Source: an uncultured Prevotella sp.
Lineage (GTDB): Bacteria > Bacteroidota > Bacteroidia > Bacteroidales > Bacteroidaceae
NCBI GenBank assembly: GCA_937922435.1
Contig: CAKZVT010000040.1
Span: 124,001-188,000 of the forward strand
Reading direction: 5' to 3'
DNA: 64,000 nucleotides
Both the position numbers and the translations under genes were made by a program. Below, in pieces: positions 25,221 through 34,748 of this stretch (its first letter is position 1; every line of letters begins with the position of its first letter). A model generated the notes under the pieces. That model was not told the DNA's origin. It saw nothing but the letters and a program-made list of their open reading frames with translations, and did not search any database.

Positions 25221-26416
25221 CAGTAGATTATTTCCTTGTCAGTTATGATTATGCCGCGTTCGGGAAGAAATGTGCCGATGTAAACATTCTCGTGGGGATT
25301 GCGCGAGAAGATATCGAGTATGGTGCTGTATCTGTATGAAGTGGTGTCATACACAATGTAAACGGGGCTTGACTTGTCGCTTTGCAGTGAATATGCTATG
25401 TGTCCTTCACCGTTCGACTTCTCGTCGCACTCCACATAATCAGCCGAAAGGCCGTTGTATTCGGCTATCCGCTTACATGCTGCGAGCGACTTTGCCGAAC
25501 CTATGAACAAGTATCTCGGCGTAGACTTACGCCTTGCGCCGCCAAACCCGAGCATCTTGTTGATGCTTTTGTACGACATTCTCGCCAATGCGAAGGAAGC
25601 TTTAAGGTAGATTGCCATATTTATAGGTATAGACAACCAAAAGCCCAAATGCCCATAATGCTTCCTGAAGAATATCAGCATGGCGTTATAGAACACGTGG
25701 ACGTACCTGAACGACGACTTCTGCGTGCTTTCGCCCTTATAGTGGAGTATAGCAGAAGGCAGATACCAGTTTTCGTATCCGCTTTTCAGCAAGCGGTATG
25801 ACAGGTCTATGTCTTCTCCATACATGAAAAAGTCCTCGTCAAGCAGCCCCACCTCCTGTATCGCGTTTCTCCTTACCATGAAAAATGCGCCGCTGATTAC
25901 CTCTATGCGCCCTGGCTCGTCCCACGGCATGCCACACATGTAATATTTTCCGAAGCGGCTGTTCGTAGGATATTTTGCACACAAACCGCACATTTTGTAG
26001 AACGCAGTCATGGGTGAAGGAAGCCCACGGCGACTTTCAAGGGCCTTTTCCCCGTTAGCCTTGAGCATCCTTACGCCTACAGCTCCTGCACGCGGATGCG
26101 CGTCCATGAAACTGACACACTCTTTCAGTGTTGACTCGCCTACAAACGTGTCGGGGTTCAGCATCAGTATATATTCACCCTTTGCGCGCTTTATCGCCAT
26201 ATTGTTGGCTTTTGCAAAGCCATTGTTATGCTTGCTTGCTATCAGCTTTATGCCACAACCGCATTTCTTAAGGCAATCCACGGTGCCGTCTTTTGAATGG
26301 TTGTCAACAACGAATATCTCCGCATCAATGCCGTCCAAAGCCCGTTGAAGGCTGTCCAAACACTGCAACAGGTAATGCTTTACGTTGTAACTTACAATGA
26401 CGACAGACAACCTCAT
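25220..26416 (-). CDS. Family 2 glycosyltransferase with a C-terminal extension
   Basis: A 398-residue GT2 enzyme. The N-terminal GT-A domain shows LSVVIVSYNVKHYL, IFVVDNHSKDGT, NNGFAKANN, LNPDT (metal-binding acid) and DEDFFMYGEDIDLSYR (acceptor side), typical of rhamnosyl-type transferases. After about residue 250 there are hydrophobic segments (LSIPINMAIYL). The last 110 residues (YLFIGSAKSLAACKRI onwards) look like a separate Rossmann-like domain. It likely adds a sugar to a surface glycan. It overlaps the upstream membrane-protein gene by four bases and the GNAT gene by one, so these genes are coupled. Confidence 0.85.
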   Translation of the reverse strand: MRLSVVIVSYNVKHYLLQCLDSLQRALDGIDAEIFVVDNHSKDGTVDCLKKCGCGIKLIASKHNNGFAKANNMAIKRAKGEYILMLNPDTFVGESTLKECVSFMDAHPRAGAVGVRMLKANGEKALESRRGLPSPMTAFYKMCGLCAKYPTNSRFGKYYMCGMPWDEPGRIEVISGAFFMVRRNAIQEVGLLDEDFFMYGEDIDLSYRLLKSGYENWYLPSAILHYKGESTQKSSFRYVHVFYNAMLIFFRKHYGHLGFWLSIPINMAIYLKASFALARMSYKSINKMLGFGGARRKSTPRYLFIGSAKSLAACKRIAEYNGLSADYVECDEKSNGEGHIAYSLQSDKSSPVYIVYDTTSYRYSTILDIFSRNPHENVYIGTFLPERGIIITDKEIIY

Positions 26417-26859
26417 TGTTCCCCTCCCGTTTCAGACGCGCACCTGCTTGCGCTCGGATATACGAACACAAGGCATGCAAGACATATTATGGCCATGTAG
26501 CCGAAGGCCACGTTCAGCCCGAATAAATAATATAATAAGGTATTAGCCACCATAGGGACACAGAGCATAGCCATCCTTATGCTGCCCCATCTTACAAGTG
26601 CGCGGCCTTTGTAGGCGGTTAGCATGGCACCGACCTTCTTGAACTTGAACAGCCTCAATGCCAACGGCAGCATACATATTGTCAGGACTTCCATTGCCGA
26701 CACGGTTATGAATTCCCCGTTTACGCAGTCTGAAAAGCTGCCCGGCAACAGGATTTCGTTTTCATACAGCAACACTATTGCCAACGCGACTATGACGCCT
26801 GTGTACATTTCGGCGGCAAGCAGCCGTCTGGCCTTATCTATTGTGGCGAATTTCTCCAT
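26413..26859 (-). CDS. Hypothetical membrane protein with four helices
   Basis: A 148-residue protein with four hydrophobic helices (about 15-32, 45-68, 87-109 and 115-135) separated by short charged loops (LFKFKKVGAM in the second loop). No family recognised. Its end overlaps the start of the GT2 gene (ATGA type), and recR lies 48 bases upstream on the same strand. The tight coupling suggests it works with the glycosyltransferase, for example as a membrane partner, but this is inference. Confidence 0.7.
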   Translation of the reverse strand: MEKFATIDKARRLLAAEMYTGVIVALAIVLLYENEILLPGSFSDCVNGEFITVSAMEVLTICMLPLALRLFKFKKVGAMLTAYKGRALVRWGSIRMAMLCVPMVANTLLYYLFGLNVAFGYMAIICLACLVFVYPSASRCASETGGEQ

Positions 26860-26907
26860 CGTATTTTGTAATATAATATATGTATATGTCTGTGCATTTC
26901 GCTAAGC

Positions 26908-27525
26908 CTACGGCTTGCCGTCGAACGGCACACGGTTCAAAATCGAACGCCCGAGGGTCACCTCGTCGGTGTATTCCAGTTCCTCGCCTACCGACACGCC
27001 CCTTGCTATAACGCTTAGCTTCACGTCCAACTTGGACAGTTTCCGGTAGATGTAGAAGTTCGTAGTGTCGCCTTCCATGTCGGGGCTTAACGCAAGGATT
27101 ACCTCATTTACACCTCCTGCCGAGACCCTGTCTACCAGCGAGTCGATTTCTATGTCGCCAGGCCCTATGCCGTCCATCGGCGAGATTACGCCGCCGAGCA
27201 CATGGTACAGGCCGTTGTACTGCTGCGTGTTCTCGATTGCCATTACGTCCTGCACGTTCTCCACCACACACACGGTAGAGGCGTCGCGATGGCGGTTCGA
27301 GCAGATGGGGCACACGTCGGCGTCGCTTATGTTGTGGCATACGCGGCAGTATTTGATTTCATTGCGCATGTCGCCGATTGTCTTCACAAAGCGTTCCACT
27401 TTGTCCCTGTCTTGCCTAAGCAGGAACAGCGCCAGCCGCAAAGCCGTCTTCTGCCCCACCCCGGGCAATCCTGCCAGTTCGGAAACAGCCTTTGCAAATA
27501 GTTGCGACGGGTATTGTTGAAACAT
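26908..27525 (-). CDS. recR: Recombination protein RecR
   Basis: A 205-residue RecR: N-terminal helix-hairpin-helix (LAGLPGVGQKTALRLALFLL), four-Cys zinc motif (CRVCHNISDADVCPIC) and Toprim domain (VCVVENVQDVMAIE, then GLYHVLGGVISPMDGIGP). It loads RecA at gaps together with RecO and RecF in recombinational repair. Length is normal. First gene of an operon with a membrane protein, a GT2 enzyme and a GNAT protein. The 452-base gap upstream, shared with divergent engB, holds a repeat array and the engB promoter. Confidence 0.96.
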   Translation of the reverse strand: MFQQYPSQLFAKAVSELAGLPGVGQKTALRLALFLLRQDRDKVERFVKTIGDMRNEIKYCRVCHNISDADVCPICSNRHRDASTVCVVENVQDVMAIENTQQYNGLYHVLGGVISPMDGIGPGDIEIDSLVDRVSAGGVNEVILALSPDMEGDTTNFYIYRKLSKLDVKLSVIARGVSVGEELEYTDEVTLGRSILNRVPFDGKP

Positions 27526-27682
27526 TGTAATTATGATTTTCGCGACAAAGTTACTTCAATATGCCGTAAAATCCAAGACAAATCATCATTTTGTTGACTC
27601 GCCGTTGTGATATTGGTCCCCATACTTGCCAACCTTGCCGCATACACTTTTGTACGGCATTTCAGCTCTGCAACGTAACTAC

Positions 27683-27785
27683 CTGAAACGCAACGCATTA
27701 CAAAAGACGGCCTTTCGTCAGCTAAAAAGCCGCCTTTTAGCGTGCAAAAGACGGTCTTTTACATTGCAGTTTACGGCCTTCCATA
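27683..27785. repeat. 22-bp-phased intergenic repeat array (copy b)
   Basis: Units such as acaaaagacggcctttcg, gctaaaaagccgccttttag and gcaaaagacggtcttttac begin at about 27700, 27721, 27744 and 27766 (spacing 21-23). It lies between divergent recR and engB, upstream of the engB promoter. The rest of this 452-base gap shows nothing beyond that promoter. Confidence 0.75.
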
Positions 27786-27815
27786 TACTTGAGGGCAAAA
27801 ACAATCTTGTTTTCA

Positions 27816-27847
27816 TTTCGCCCAACCGAAATTTTGCATTATCTTTG
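27816..27847 (+). promoter_or_regulatory. Probable engB promoter
   Basis: TTTC at 27816-27819, 20 bases, then TATCTTTG at 27840-27847. The downstream box matches the Bacteroidetes consensus and the upstream box differs by one base. It would give a leader of about 125 bases before the engB ATG at 27978. Confidence 0.55.
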
Positions 27848-27977
27848 CAATCTGTAAAAGGGAACTGACAAGCTTCATATCGGCTTGTATCATTAACAAA
27901 AGGCATGACATATTCCGTTTTTGCTACGCCACCAACGGCATTCAAATATGTATGCCATGCCTGAAATAATTATCTAT

Positions 27978-28586
27978 ATGGAAATAAAGAAGTCGGAATT
28001 TGTAATAAGCAACGCTACTTGGACGATGTGTCCTAAGGACAGCAAGCCAGAATATGCGTTTATCGGAAGGAGCAACGTAGGCAAGTCAAGCCTGATAAAC
28101 ATGCTGTGCAACCATAAAAACCTGGCCAAGACATCGTCAACCCCAGGCAAGACATTGCTGATAAACCATTTCATAATAAACAACGAATGGTATCTGGTTG
28201 ACCTCCCCGGCTACGGCTTCGCCAAACGCTCCAAGTCGGTACAGAAGAAGCTGGAACAGATGATAACGTCTTACATCCTTCAGCGTGAGCAGCTTGTAAA
28301 CGTCTTTGTACTTATAGACATACGCCACGGCTTCATGCAGATTGACAACGAATTCATAAACTGGCTTGGACGCAGCGGAGTGCCGTTCTCCATAGTATTC
28401 ACAAAAGCGGACAAACTCGGGCCGGTAAAGGCGAAACAGTCAGTAGAAACATACATGGCCACACTCACCGAGACATGGGAAGAACTGCCACCTTATTTTA
28501 TTACGAGCAGCGAGAAAAAGACAGGTCGTGACGAAGTGCTCGACTACATAGACAAAATCAACAAAACATTGAAGGACAACGCATAA
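27978..28586 (+). CDS. engB: Ribosome biogenesis GTPase EngB (YsxC/YihA)
   Basis: A 202-residue GTPase of the TrmE-Era superfamily needed for large-subunit assembly. Seen: FIGRSNVGKSSLINML (G1), TSSTPGKT (G2), LVDLPGYGFAK (G3), VFTKADK (G4) and FITSSEKK (G5). The frame opens at 27921, but ATG at 27978 (MEIKKSEFVIS) gives the standard N-terminus. The ABC-F gene starts 7 bases after the stop, so the two are co-transcribed; both act on the ribosome, which makes sense together. Confidence 0.95.
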   Translation: MEIKKSEFVISNATWTMCPKDSKPEYAFIGRSNVGKSSLINMLCNHKNLAKTSSTPGKTLLINHFIINNEWYLVDLPGYGFAKRSKSVQKKLEQMITSYILQREQLVNVFVLIDIRHGFMQIDNEFINWLGRSGVPFSIVFTKADKLGPVKAKQSVETYMATLTETWEELPPYFITSSEKKTGRDEVLDYIDKINKTLKDNA

Positions 28587-28593
28587 AAGCCTG

Positions 28594-30378
28594 ATGCCAA
28601 GCATTATACCATATCTTGACGTTCAGCATCTTACAAAATCGTACGGTGCGAATGTACTCTTCAAAGACATTTCCTTCGGAATATCCGAAGGACAAAAAGT
28701 CGGACTTGTGGCTCGTAACGGCACTGGCAAATCGACCTTGCTGTCAATCATTGCCGGTGTCGAGGGATATGACACCGGCAACATAACATTCCGCCGCGAC
28801 CTGCGCGTAGGGTATTTAGAGCAGTCGCCCAAGTTCGCCCCAGCCGACACCGTGCTCGACGCTTGCTTCAACCATGCAGGCAATGAAGACAAGATACTCA
28901 AGGCCAAGCAAATCTTGACGCAGTTGAAGATTGGCGACCTGTCACAGCGTATAGGCACGCTAAGCGGAGGACAGATGCGCCGTGTAGCTTTGGCGAATGT
29001 ATTGCTTACCGAGCCCGACATGCTGATACTCGACGAACCGACCAACCATCTTGACCTCGAAATAATAGAATGGCTCGAAGGCTACTTGTCGAGAAGCGAC
29101 AAGACATTGTTCATGGTGACTCATGACAGGTTTTTCCTTGACAAGGTTTGCTCCATGATACTGGAGCTTGACAACAAGACCATATACACATACCGCGGCA
29201 ATTACAGCTATTATCTGGAAAAGCGGCAGGAGCGCATTGACAACACAAGGGCGGAAATTGCCCGCGCCAACAACCTGTACAGAAAAGAGCTTGACTGGAT
29301 GAGGCGTATGCCGCAGGCACGCGGGCATAAGGCGCGTTACCGCGAGGATGCCTTTTACGAATTGAAGAAAATAGCGAAGCAACGCATCGAGGAAAGGCAA
29401 GTACGCCTGAAATCGAAAAACATATACATTGGCAGCAAAATCTTTGAATGCCAGTATATATCAAAGAGTTGGGGAGAGGACAATGTCATCCTGAAAGACT
29501 TTTACTACAACTTTGCCCGGTACGAGAAGATGGGCATTGTGGGCAACAACGGCACAGGCAAGTCAACGTTTATCAAGTTGCTGCTTGGCCTGGAGAAGCC
29601 GGACAGCGGCCGATTCGACATTGGCACAACGGTCAAGTTCGGCTATTTCTCGCAGGAAGGTATACAGTTTGACCAGCAAAAGAAGGTGATTGATGTCGTA
29701 ACTGAAATAGCCGACTACATCGATGTCGGCGGAGGGAAGCACCTTTCAGCATCACAATTCCTGCAATATTTCCTGTTCACGCCAGAGCAACAGCACAACT
29801 ATGTGTACAAATTAAGCGGCGGCGAGAAGCGCAAACTGTATTTGTGCACAGTATTGATGAGAAATCCCAACTTCCTCGTACTTGACGAACCGACAAACGA
29901 TTTGGATATACAGACATTGCAAATCCTTGAAGAATACTTGGCCGACTTCCCCGGATGTGTCATTGTCGTAAGCCATGACCGCTACTTCATGGACAAGGTG
30001 GTCGACCACTTGCTTGTATTCCACGGCAATGGCGACGTGCAGGATTTTCCTGGAAATTACACGCAGTACCGCAAATGGCATTCGCTTAAAAGCAAAGAAG
30101 ACACGCCTGAAGGCAAGCAGAAGCCTACCGTTACAAAGGAAAAACGCAGTACCGAACGCCGCAGGTTGTCGTACAAGGAAAAGGTTGAATATGCCCGTTT
30201 GGAGAAAGAAATCGCCGAACTCGAAGCTGAACGCAAGTCAATTGAAGAGCAACTATGTAGCGGAACACTATCTGTAACAGAACTTACGGAAAAAAGCAAA
30301 AGGCTTCCTTTGTTGAAAGACGAGCTTGACGAAAAAGAATTAAGATGGCTTGAATTGGCAGAATTAGCCGGAGAATAG
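28594..30378 (+). CDS. ABC-F family ATPase (Uup-like)
   Basis: A 594-residue protein with two ABC ATPase cassettes and no membrane segments. First: VARNGTGKSTLLS, LSGGQMRR, LILDEPTNHLD. Second: GIVGNNGTGKSTFIKLL, KLSGGEKRKL, LVLDEPTNDLD. A charged inter-domain linker (about 215-280) and a C-terminal coiled coil (about 500-594, rich in Lys and Glu) point to the Uup subgroup, which acts on ribosomes or branched DNA. Overlap of function with EngB is plausible. It is followed by a 234-base gap before rho that has a TACTTTTG box and a small leader hairpin. Confidence 0.9.
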   Translation: MPSIIPYLDVQHLTKSYGANVLFKDISFGISEGQKVGLVARNGTGKSTLLSIIAGVEGYDTGNITFRRDLRVGYLEQSPKFAPADTVLDACFNHAGNEDKILKAKQILTQLKIGDLSQRIGTLSGGQMRRVALANVLLTEPDMLILDEPTNHLDLEIIEWLEGYLSRSDKTLFMVTHDRFFLDKVCSMILELDNKTIYTYRGNYSYYLEKRQERIDNTRAEIARANNLYRKELDWMRRMPQARGHKARYREDAFYELKKIAKQRIEERQVRLKSKNIYIGSKIFECQYISKSWGEDNVILKDFYYNFARYEKMGIVGNNGTGKSTFIKLLLGLEKPDSGRFDIGTTVKFGYFSQEGIQFDQQKKVIDVVTEIADYIDVGGGKHLSASQFLQYFLFTPEQQHNYVYKLSGGEKRKLYLCTVLMRNPNFLVLDEPTNDLDIQTLQILEEYLADFPGCVIVVSHDRYFMDKVVDHLLVFHGNGDVQDFPGNYTQYRKWHSLKSKEDTPEGKQKPTVTKEKRSTERRRLSYKEKVEYARLEKEIAELEAERKSIEEQLCSGTLSVTELTEKSKRLPLLKDELDEKELRWLELAELAGE

Positions 30379-30618
30379 CCCCAAGGACGGACACACCTAT
30401 ATATTCCAAGCAAACATCCTTGACATTACCCACTAAAAAATCCAAGCCACAACCTGCGCCGCACACTTAAAAAGAGTTAAATATCGAAAGATGACTGGGG
30501 TTCAGGTTCTTTATCTTCAATATAAATTATTACTTTTGCACATCAATTAGAAAATCGACCTTTTGTTTCCAATCGTGAAACAAATTCAATCATTAAAATT
30601 TCCATAGATACATTGAAT

Positions 30619-32613
30619 ATGTATAGCAAAGACGAATTGTTATCTAAAAATGCCGCCGAACTTGAAGGTATTGCCGAACAGTTGGGCGCTAAAATAAAAT
30701 CTGGCGACAGCCAAGAGGACATCGTTTACTCCATTCTCGATAAACAAGCCGAGGTTGAAGGTATCAAAAATCCACTTGGAACAAAACGCCGCAGAGTCCG
30801 CATTGTGAAAAAAGACACCGACCGCGTATATTCTGTAAACGGAAAAGAAGGAGAAAATTTTGACCTGAAGAAAAATAAAGTTGCGAATGAAAGCCCTTCG
30901 CTTTTTAACGATGTGCCTGTAGAAGCACCGGCAAAGCCTAAGACGACAAGGGGGAAAGGCAAAACAAAAGCCGCCTCTGCGGCTGCAACAGACATGCAAA
31001 CCACGGCAGATACAAGCATGGAAGAAATGCAAGAACAAGCCATTCCTGAAGAAATATTGTCTGAAAATACATCTGCGCCATTACCTGAAGATGATAAAGC
31101 GGACAACAGCATTGCAACCTCCGTTCCTCCGTTCATGCAAGAAGAACAAGAAGCTGGTACTGAAGAACTGAATGTTATTCCGGAAGAAGAATATTCTCCC
31201 AACGAAGATGACAATGATGCTGAAGTACAGTCGGACTTGATAGCACAGCTCCAAGCCAAAGTTAATGCCCATAACGAACTGGCCGACGAAAAGCGTGAGG
31301 CTGTAGTTTCAGGCATATGGGAAGGCGACCCGGGCGATGGGACTGATTTCATCACAGTGGTTGACCTGCCGATTGAAGACCAAATGGCCATTCCAAACTA
31401 TGACATGTTCGACAACCCGACCGTTCCAATGGACATGAATGCCGTTACGTATGCACCACGAATGGAACAGGCTACGATGCAGGCATTCGATTTTGAAGAC
31501 ATCATAACAGCGAACGGAGTACTTGAAATAATGCCCGACGGATATGGTTTCCTGCGTTCAAGCGATTATAACTACCTTTCTTCACCTGACGACATTTATG
31601 TATCTACCACACAAATAAAGCGTTACGGCCTGAAGACAGGAGATGTAATAGAATGCCATGTACGTCCTCCACATGACGGGGAAAAATATTTCCCGCTGAC
31701 TACTATTGACAAGATTAACGGACGTGACCCCGTAGAAGTACGTGACAGAATTCCATTTGACCATCTCACACCGCTTTTCCCGGACGAGAAGTTTACGTTG
31801 TGTGGCGACCCGGCAACCACAAACCTCAGCACAAGAATTGTCGACTTGTTCTCACCTATAGGCAAAGGACAGCGCGCACTGATTGTCGCCCAGCCCAAGA
31901 CAGGTAAGACAATATTGATGAAAGACATTGCCAACGCCATAGCTGCAAATCACCCCGAGGCTTACCTCATGATGCTGCTGATAGACGAACGCCCTGAAGA
32001 GGTGACTGACATGGCACGCACGGTAAACGCCGAGGTGATAGCTTCGACCTTTGACGAACCAGCCGAGCGGCATGTGAAAATAGCTGGAATTGTGCTTGAG
32101 AAGGCAAAACGTATGGTCGAGTGCGGCCATGATGTTGTGATATTCCTTGACTCCATAACCCGTCTTGCACGTGCATACAACACGGTTGCGCCGGCCAGCG
32201 GCAAGGTGCTTACCGGTGGTGTGGACGCAAACGCGTTGCAGAAACCAAAACGTTTCTTCGGTGCGGCCAGGAACATTGAGGGCGGAGGTTCGTTGACGAT
32301 TGTGGCGACGGCTCTTATCGATACGGGCAGCAAGATGGACGAAGTGATATTCGAGGAGTTCAAGGGAACGGGCAACATGGAACTGCAACTTGACCGCAAC
32401 TTGAGTAACAAGAGGATATTCCCGGCGGTTAACCTTGTCGCTTCAAGCACCCGTCGTGACGATTTGCTGCAAGACAAGCTTACGCTCGACCGCATGTGGG
32501 TGCTGCGTAAGTTCATTGCCGACATGAATCCTATCGAGGCGATGAACACAATCCATGACCGAATCATGCACACACATGACAATGACGAGTTTTTGGCAAC
32601 GATGAATTCATAA
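30619..32613 (+). CDS. rho: Transcription termination factor Rho with a long N-terminal insertion
   Basis: A hexameric RNA-dependent helicase of about 664 residues, far longer than the usual 420. An N-terminal Rho_N-like segment (ELLSKNAAELEGIAEQLGAK) is followed by roughly 240 acidic, low-complexity residues (runs such as PEEILSENTS, PNEDDNDAE). Then come the cold-shock RNA-binding domain (NGVLEIMPDGYGFLRSSDYNY), P-loop VAQPKTGKTILMKDIA near residue 415, and Walker B MLLIDERPEE. The open frame begins with a TTG at 30613; the ATG at 30619 is chosen. Long inserts are known in Bacteroidetes Rho. The leader contains a TTTGTTTC/GAAACAAA hairpin (30562-30584). Confidence 0.95.
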   Translation: MYSKDELLSKNAAELEGIAEQLGAKIKSGDSQEDIVYSILDKQAEVEGIKNPLGTKRRRVRIVKKDTDRVYSVNGKEGENFDLKKNKVANESPSLFNDVPVEAPAKPKTTRGKGKTKAASAAATDMQTTADTSMEEMQEQAIPEEILSENTSAPLPEDDKADNSIATSVPPFMQEEQEAGTEELNVIPEEEYSPNEDDNDAEVQSDLIAQLQAKVNAHNELADEKREAVVSGIWEGDPGDGTDFITVVDLPIEDQMAIPNYDMFDNPTVPMDMNAVTYAPRMEQATMQAFDFEDIITANGVLEIMPDGYGFLRSSDYNYLSSPDDIYVSTTQIKRYGLKTGDVIECHVRPPHDGEKYFPLTTIDKINGRDPVEVRDRIPFDHLTPLFPDEKFTLCGDPATTNLSTRIVDLFSPIGKGQRALIVAQPKTGKTILMKDIANAIAANHPEAYLMMLLIDERPEEVTDMARTVNAEVIASTFDEPAERHVKIAGIVLEKAKRMVECGHDVVIFLDSITRLARAYNTVAPASGKVLTGGVDANALQKPKRFFGAARNIEGGGSLTIVATALIDTGSKMDEVIFEEFKGTGNMELQLDRNLSNKRIFPAVNLVASSTRRDDLLQDKLTLDRMWVLRKFIADMNPIEAMNTIHDRIMHTHDNDEFLATMNS

Positions 32614-32709
32614 GCCGATTATACGCTCTTCGGAGTGCGCCTAATGGTGGTATATAATTGTTTTATACTTCATTAGATGCCGATATATGACTGTTAATCA
32701 ATTAGTTAT

Positions 32710-32747
32710 ATGGTGAAAGACGGTTCGTCCCGTCTTTCACCATTTTT
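32710..32747 (+). terminator. Rho-independent terminator after rho
   Basis: A 14-base stem ATGGTGAAAGACGG / CCGTCTTTCACCAT (32710-32723 and 32730-32743) with a six-base loop, then TTTTT. It lies about 97 bases after the rho stop. Confidence 0.85.
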
Positions 32748-32763
32748 CATTAAACGGTAAGAG

Positions 32764-32850
32764 TTAGCCTTTTGCCATGTAAAATACGGCCTTTTGTAGC
32801 GTGATATGCGGCCTTTTGCAGTCTAATAAGCCACATATTGCAAAGCCTTG
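32764..32850. repeat. 22-bp-phased intergenic repeat array (copy c)
   Basis: Units gtaaaatacggccttttgtagc and gtgatatgcggccttttgcag begin at 32779 and 32801, with a decayed unit from 32823 (spacing 22, 22). It lies between the rho terminator and the promoter region of the next gene (TAACTTTG at 32969-32976). Apart from these, the 467-base gap 32614-33080 holds nothing I can identify. Confidence 0.7.
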
Positions 32851-33080
32851 AGTATCGAGTGCCGTATCGGTTGGTTGCGTTTGGAGTAAAAGGCCGTTGT
32901 CAACAGGGCTTTTTTAGTCTATTGCTTAATTTTTTGTCTTTTGCTTTTACGGAATGAAAAATATCCGATAACTTTGCGTAAATGCGTTTTGTGAGCAGGC
33001 TACCGTCATATTTCGCGTGATTATTCGTCGGTAATCTGCAAACTTTTAGTGTGTAAGACATGTCTGAATATTGAAAGAAG

Positions 33081-34213
33081 ATGAGAAGAGTATTTGTTAT
33101 TATGCTGTTGATTGCAACGGCTCTGAAACTTGAGGCGCAGAATTTTACAATCAAGGGCATTTTACCGATGTCAGTAACGATACGCTGCTGATAAGTTATA
33201 CCATGCGTGAGCCCGACGAGAAGGATATAGACGTTAAGGTGCCCGTCGATGCGGAAGGATGTTTCAAATACAGTTGCGACATAGGGTATGCTTATGATGC
33301 GAGTCTTACGGTGCAGTCGAACGGCAATAAGTCGTTCCTGTTCTTTGTGCCGGATGAAAGCATTGAGATAGAAGGCCCGTCGGTTTCAGACAATTACTGG
33401 ACAATTGGCGGCAGCGAGTTTTATCAAAGGTGGGACAGCATGAGGCAGTCGATGCTGCCGATTTTAAGAGAGTTTGATGCGGCGGCAGCCAAGTATGAAA
33501 AGGGCGTGGCCGATGGGCTTGACAAAGAGATGCTGGCAGATGAAAGGAAAGCGGCCAATAGAGATATAAATAAAGGACTGTGGAAGATGGGGCACCAATA
33601 TATAATGAGCCATCTTGACGACGAAGTTTCTGCCACAATCTTGTTGCGCCAAGATTACAGGGACGTATTGCTGGCAATCAGGATGCTGTCTCCCGAAGTC
33701 AGGAACGGCCGCTTCAAAGACTATATTGATACGTTTGACGATTTGTTCTCACGGTTGGATAAAGAACAAAAGGCGGAAAAATCCGCAGTTTTGGAACTGA
33801 AAGAAGGACGGCGAGCACCTGATTTTACGTTGAAAGATACAGCCGGAAACGAGTTTACTCTAAGCTCCATCTTCGGCAAAGGCAAGTATGTGGTTGTTGA
33901 TTTCTGGGGTTCGTGGTGCTCGTGGTGTATCAATGGATTTCCAAAAATGCAGGAATATTACGATAAGTATAGAAACAAACTGGATATAGTCGGCGTTGCC
34001 TGCTATGACAAGGAAGACAAATGGAAGGAGGCAGTAAGCAAGAACGGCATACCGTGGATTAACGTATTCTCGTCCGACGGCATTACGGAGGTGCGTTTCG
34101 GAGTGACAGCTTATCCGTATAAGGTCGTCATTTCACCTGACGGCAAGGTAGAAAAATGTTTTAGAGGAGAGACGGACGATTTTTACAAAATACTTGATGA
34201 CAAGTTGAAATGA
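33081..34213 (+). pseudogene. TlpA/ResA-type thioredoxin-like protein with a frameshift in the signal-peptide region
   Basis: An ATG at 33081 encodes a signal peptide (MRRVFVIMLLIATALKLEAQ), then NFTIKG, and then runs into a stop at 33189-33191. Another frame begins exactly there: HFTDVSNDTLLISYTM continues into the 336-codon frame to 34213. One base is missing at 33156-33157 (GG then CAT). The long part has a DUF4369-like N-terminal domain and a C-terminal thioredoxin domain with the active-site motif WGSWCSWC (CxxC) and an AYPYKVVISPDGKV strand. Intact members are periplasmic thiol-disulfide proteins. The open part from 33203 could be made but would lack an export signal. A sequencing error would also explain it. 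Confidence 0.7.
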
Positions 34214-34324
34214 TACTAGAGTTCTTTTGTTTGTCTTTTTATTCAATTTTCATATTGATTTAACTTTTGCTTGGAAAATTTGGGTATGAAGATTATTTTG
34301 CGTAACTTTGCACCCGATTTTATA

Positions 34325-34399
34325 GGTTCCGTAGCTCAGTTGGATTAGAGCAACGCCCTTCTAAGGCGTGGGTCTAGGGTTCGAATCCCTACGGAATCA
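34325..34399 (+). tRNA. tRNA-Arg (TCT anticodon)
   Basis: A 75-base cloverleaf: acceptor GGTTCCG / CGGAATC (one G-T pair), discriminator A, anticodon loop CTTCTAA with TCT at 34360-34362, T arm AGGGTTCGAATCCCT. No CCA is encoded. It reads AGA codons. Followed by a terminator at 34402-34429. Confidence 0.95.
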
Positions 34400-34401
34400 C
34401 T

Positions 34402-34429
34402 GAAAGGGACGCTGCGAGATGTCCCTTTC
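34402..34429 (+). terminator. Terminator after tRNA-Arg
   Basis: Nine-base stem GAAAGGGAC / GTCCCTTTC (34402-34410 and 34421-34429) followed by TTGTTG, directly after the tRNA 3' end. Confidence 0.7.
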
Positions 34430-34625
34430 TTGTTGATTGTCAATGAGTTATACTGTACATCAATTATACGCAAACATATTAAAGTAGAAAAAGAGGATTT
34501 CTATAATTCTAAATATTTCTTACTATTTTGACGGATTAAAGCGTTTTTATATTATAACCAACAGCATGACAATAGATAAAGAATTGCCACTTCAAATTGT
34601 GATGCCAACCGTGCCTGCACAGACT

Positions 34626-34748
34626 GCGAACAACGGCCTTTCACAACGCGAAAGGTCGCCTATGGCAATCTGAAAGACCGTCTTTTGCAAAGCCAAACGC
34701 CGCATTTAGCCATTGGGAAAACGGCTAACAAACCTGCAAAATGCCGGA
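34626..34748. repeat. 22-bp-phased intergenic repeat array (copy d)
   Basis: The longest array: units start at about 34626, 34648, 34670, 34692, 34715 and 34736 (spacing 22, 22, 22, 23, 21), each of the type gcgaaaggtcgcctatggca. It sits in a 620-base gene-free gap (34430-35052) between the tRNA-Arg terminator and the end of the HAD gene. The rest of the gap, apart from the terminator at 34926-34969, shows no feature. Confidence 0.8.

Noticed and set aside
34626..34748. CRISPR-like regular repeats
   Set aside because: Units of 22 bp are directly adjacent and degenerate, without unique spacers between identical repeats, and no cas gene is present in the window.
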